Source: Thalassomonas viridans
GTDB lineage: Bacteria > Pseudomonadota > Gammaproteobacteria > Enterobacterales > Alteromonadaceae
Direction: 5' to 3'
DNA: 64,000 nucleotides
NCBI RefSeq assembly: GCF_000948985.2
Contig: NZ_CP059733.1
Span: 3,472,001-3,536,000, forward strand
A model generated the notes under the pieces. The model worked only from the letters and a program-made list of their open reading frames with translations. It was not told where the DNA came from and did not search any database. Numbering within the stretch: the stretch's first letter is position 1; every line of letters starts with the position of its first letter. Shown here piece after piece: positions 61,645 through 64,000 of the stretch. The translations under genes were made by a program, and so were the position numbers.

Positions 61645-61965
61645 ATGAACAATCCAATAAGCAAACTCGATGAAATAGACAAGCTGTTAAAATCCTGGCA
61701 ACAAAGTACCTACCCCTCTTTTCAAGTCTACGAAATCATTAAAGAGCTTATTAATGAGCTGAAACAAGATGATTTTGCCCAGGACTCCTACGTCACCGAA
61801 AAACTTTCTACCCTAAGCTGGCACATAGACTCCATAGTCGGAGAAGGAAACGGCAACGGCCATGACGGAGAAAAACATTATAAATGGGCCAAGGGCGACT
61901 TAAACAAACTCAAAGTCATGGCGGGACATCCCGACTTTCAGGAGTTGATGGATTATTGCCAGTAG
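61645..61965 (+). CDS. Hypothetical protein (106 aa)
   Basis: A soluble, helical, acidic protein beginning MNNPISKLDEIDKLLKSWQQ, with FQVYEIIKELINELKQDDFA and a Gly/Asn/His turn (GEGNGNGHDGEKHYKW). AAGGGAATGGCAAG precedes the ATG. There is no signal peptide and no recognised family. It is convergent with the FliG-like gene. Confidence 0.6.
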   Translation: MNNPISKLDEIDKLLKSWQQSTYPSFQVYEIIKELINELKQDDFAQDSYVTEKLSTLSWHIDSIVGEGNGNGHDGEKHYKWAKGDLNKLKVMAGHPDFQELMDYCQ

Positions 61966-61980
61966 TCCTATTTATACCAG

Positions 61981-62006
61981 GGCGACGGGAAGATTTTCCT
62001 GCCGCC
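61981..62006. terminator. Hairpin between convergent genes
   Basis: An imperfect stem GGCGACGGGAA/TTCCTGCCGCC lies between the ends of two converging genes. There is only a weak T-rich tail on the plus strand. Confidence 0.4.
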
Positions 62007-62055
62007 TCGACTCCTTCTTCACAAACACTGTAATGGCAGGTGGGGTAAAAAAGCA

Positions 62056-62511
62056 TTAGATATATTGCCCGTCATTTGCCAGTATGATTTCACCCGCGGC
62101 TTCCAACTGCCGGGCAAGATCAATCACGGCTTTACGCGCCTTTGCAATATCAGATATAGCCCTGGGCGGTGCATTGTCCAACTCATCCTTTAAAAGGCCT
62201 GCAGCCCTGGCCGACATATTGGCTAAAAACTTTTGCAGACAAACACCGGTTATGCCGCGCAAAGCCAGAGGCAAAATTCCGTGAGGAAGCTTAGTTATTA
62301 AGGTTTGCATACTGCTATCGTCAATATCAGCAAAATCATCAAAAACAAACAACTGCGACTGGATTTTTTCCGCCAGCAACATATCTTTTGCCTGCAAGGC
62401 ACCAAGCATAGCTTCCCCCTGCTTTTGCGATAAACAGTTCAGGATAGCCGCAGCTATTTTAACCCCGTCAATAGCAATCATACTGCCGCGAGCTTGCCGT
62501 AAAGACGCCAT
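62056..62511 (-). CDS. Standalone FliG C-terminal-domain-like protein
   Basis: The 151 residues align with the end of the FliG middle domain (GVKIAAAILNCLSQKQGEAM) and the whole FliG C-terminal motor domain (QLFVFDDFADIDDSSMQTLI, LALRGI, FLANMSARAAGLLKDEL, AISDIAKARKAVIDLARQLE). Positions equivalent to the E. coli torque residues are largely kept: K264 as Arg85, R281 as Arg102, D288/D289 as Asp109/Glu110, and an Arg117 one position from R297. The N-terminal FliF-binding domain and most of the middle domain are absent. No flagellar genes lie nearby. The ATG at 62511 has no clear ribosome site; Met11 is an alternative start. It is divergent from the DUF4255 gene. Confidence 0.8.
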   Translation of the reverse strand: MASLRQARGSMIAIDGVKIAAAILNCLSQKQGEAMLGALQAKDMLLAEKIQSQLFVFDDFADIDDSSMQTLITKLPHGILPLALRGITGVCLQKFLANMSARAAGLLKDELDNAPPRAISDIAKARKAVIDLARQLEAAGEIILANDGQYI

Positions 62512-62813
62512 AGGAAAATATCCAAGTACATGATTAAGTTAGATTCAACTGAGCAAGCTGAGTTCCACTGCGGCCAGGCACCCGGTTCCTGGCTTCATTA
62601 ACAATTTTTCAGATTTTTTTTTTACTTTTTTTGATTAATTGAACTACCTTTATTTACAAAAGTTATTGGCTCATGCCGTTTCAATTTTGCATTATTTTCT
62701 TTGATTGACCAATCTCTTGCCGCAGTGATTTTTGTTGTTAACTGACAGCAGTTATGAGCCGACTTTGACTTAATAACAATACTAACGAAAGTGTTTTCAG
62801 GGATAACTTGGCA
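62512..62813. promoter_or_regulatory. AT-rich divergent promoter region
   Basis: A 302-nt gap between the FliG-like gene (-) and the DUF4255 gene (+), with long T tracts (62616-62633). It must carry promoters for both directions. Such AT-rich tracts suit nucleoid-protein silencing, but no specific site was identified. Confidence 0.4.
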
Positions 62814-63392
62814 ATGATCGATAAATGCATGGATGTATTAAAAACCCAAATCCATCAGTATTTAAAATCACTCCCCGATCTCAATGTCACCAGCAATGAA
62901 ACCGTAGCCGTCAGCCCTCTGGTGAAAGAAGACGGCGCCGTAGTGATCCCGAAAGACCAGCTGGGATTAACCCTGATCAATATCGAAGAAGAAAAAGTCA
63001 ACAAGGCACAAAACGCCGTGAAAAAGTCTGCCGATGGCCAGGTGATGTACCGTAACCCGGAAATCAAGATTAACCTCTATATCCTAGTCGCGGCTAACTT
63101 CAACGACTATGAAACCGGACTGAAATTCCTCTCGGCGGCCATGAGCTTTTTCCAGGCGAAAAACGTGTTCCTTCACAGCAACACTCCGGATCTCGATCCG
63201 AAAATAGAAAAGCTGATTATCGACCTGCATACCATGGGACTGGAGCAGCAAAACCACCTCTGGGGTTATCTCGGCGCCAAGTACCTGCCGTCCATCTGCT
63301 ATAAAGTGCGCATGCTGATCATCCAGGAAGAGTTGGTAAGCAGCGAGCAGGCGGGCGTCAGCAAATTCGCGCTTGAAGGGAGTGGCATCTGA
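62814..63392 (+). CDS. DUF4255/Pvc16_N family protein of a contractile injection locus
   Basis: A 192-residue protein with the Pvc16 N-terminal pattern: helical start MIDKCMDVLKTQIHQYL, then GLTLINIEEEKVNKAQN, NPEIKINLYILVAANFNDYE, GLKFLSAAMSFFQAKNVF and NHLWGYLGAKYLPSICYKVR. In PVC/Afp-type extracellular injection systems this family caps or terminates the tail tube and often opens the cluster. The ATG at 62814 (AGGGA 10 nt upstream) is preferred over TTG at 62808. The next gene starts within its stop (TGATG), so they are coupled. Confidence 0.88.
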   Translation: MIDKCMDVLKTQIHQYLKSLPDLNVTSNETVAVSPLVKEDGAVVIPKDQLGLTLINIEEEKVNKAQNAVKKSADGQVMYRNPEIKINLYILVAANFNDYETGLKFLSAAMSFFQAKNVFLHSNTPDLDPKIEKLIIDLHTMGLEQQNHLWGYLGAKYLPSICYKVRMLIIQEELVSSEQAGVSKFALEGSGI

Positions 63393-64000
63393 TGGAATCA
63401 GGTTACCGTACGCTCTTTGCCATCGAATTCTTCCATGAATTTTACAAAAAGGCAGACAACAGCTACAGCCACAGGGATGAAGACTTTAATATTATCCCGA
63501 CCCAAGATTGTGAAACGGCACTGAAAAACCAGGGCCTGCTCTTCCGCCGGGTTCCCGGCGGCTTTATCGTGTTATACAAGTCCGATCCCAACAACTCAGC
63601 AAAACCTTTAATCCCGTTAACCGATACCAGCCAGTTTCGTTTTTTGCTGACAGCCAAAAGCCCCAACCTGGTCTATTACTCAGATCTGCCGCTAGCGGGC
63701 GAGCGTTCGGCAATTTATTACCTGCATAACCGGCAAAGCAATATCCAGGATATCGACGGCACAGACGAATTGCTGCTGGTACAGGATACTAATACCCCCT
63801 ACTTGTCTGCCCTGGACCAGACCAGGTTAAGAGCGGCGCAATTTAGCTATCAGTTTTCCAGGGAAAGCGATACTGCCCGGCTGACCATCGCAGATCGCCA
63901 GCTGATGCCGGTTTACAGCCAGCTCCTGAATAAGCTCGATCCCGACGTGAATGCCGGGCAACGCGAGTTCAGCGCCCAACCCGACCTGACACTGCTGCCA
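63392..64000 (+). CDS. Unknown protein in the injection locus (partial)
   Basis: The ATG at 63392 overlaps the stop of the DUF4255 gene, and the frame stays open for all 203 codons to the window edge. It begins MESGYRTLFAIEFFHEFYKK and includes NQGLLFRRVPGGFIVLYKSD, FRFLLTAKSPNLVYYSDLPL and LLKLDPDV-like LLNKLDPDVNAG. There is no signal peptide or membrane segment, and it appears beta-rich. No family recognised. Translational coupling marks it as part of the same operon, probably a tail-locus component. Confidence 0.75.
   Translation, partial: MESGYRTLFAIEFFHEFYKKADNSYSHRDEDFNIIPTQDCETALKNQGLLFRRVPGGFIVLYKSDPNNSAKPLIPLTDTSQFRFLLTAKSPNLVYYSDLPLAGERSAIYYLHNRQSNIQDIDGTDELLLVQDTNTPYLSALDQTRLRAAQFSYQFSRESDTARLTIADRQLMPVYSQLLNKLDPDVNAGQREFSAQPDLTLLP

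Noticed and set aside
61645..61965. Antitoxin or injection-system effector role for the 106-residue protein
   Set aside because: There is no motif, partner gene or signal to support either; left as hypothetical.

Overview
The window looks like a chromosomal segment of a marine gammaproteobacterium of the Alteromonadales, most likely Colwelliaceae (Colwellia/Thalassomonas type). This is an inference from protein character and gene order, not from a database match. Two E. coli-like core blocks lie side by side: rarA-lolA-ftsK-lrp with trxB-aat-bpt-infA-clpA-clpS-cspD, and icd-rluE-mnmA-hflD-purB. A dimeric and a monomeric NADP-isocitrate dehydrogenase sit in tandem, as described for Colwellia maris.

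Positions 1-11.2 kb hold cell division and lipoprotein transport (ftsK, lolA), Lrp with a divergent alanine dehydrogenase, thioredoxin reductase, and an N-end-rule set (aat and bpt tag proteins; clpS and clpA recognise and degrade them). Positions 11.28-13.2 kb are an apparently complete group II intron with a maturase, inserted just behind the intrinsic terminator of icd. Positions 13.2-23 kb carry the TCA, tRNA-modification, purine and L16-hydroxylase genes. nudJ, which lies between rluE and mnmA in E. coli, is absent.

Positions 23-34 kb are mixed: a leucine-dehydrogenase-like enzyme, a Tat-exported PhoD phosphatase, and a run of small or unrecognised minus-strand genes. That run includes a pair of 58-residue paralogues, a CAT-fold acyltransferase, a protein resembling the archaeal CTP-dependent riboflavin kinase, a phosphoribosyltransferase, and an M28 peptidase coupled to a TPR lipoprotein. 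Positions 34-46.7 kb are a type VI secretion locus. One tight minus-strand operon encodes an FHA protein, TssJ, TssK, TssL(OmpA), TssM, TagF and a membrane-anchored PppA. A divergent plus-strand set encodes DUF2169, DUF4150 (PAAR-like) and TIGR02270 proteins. Tube, sheath, baseplate, ClpV, VgrG and PpkA genes are not in the window.

Positions 47-60 kb hold a frameshifted exported protein, a secreted endonuclease I, a small secreted Cys-rich peptide, a cytochrome c, a periplasmic binding protein, a YdiJ-type D-2-hydroxyglutarate dehydrogenase, ppsA divergent from ppsR-aroH (E. coli-like order), and a low-molecular-weight phosphotyrosine phosphatase. The last 4 kb hold a secreted Ig-like protein, an unknown small protein, a standalone FliG C-terminal-like protein, and, divergent from it, a DUF4255/Pvc16_N gene coupled to an open frame that runs off the end. 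I read this as the first edge of a phage-tail-like contractile injection locus, and the mini-FliG beside it is the most unusual feature seen.
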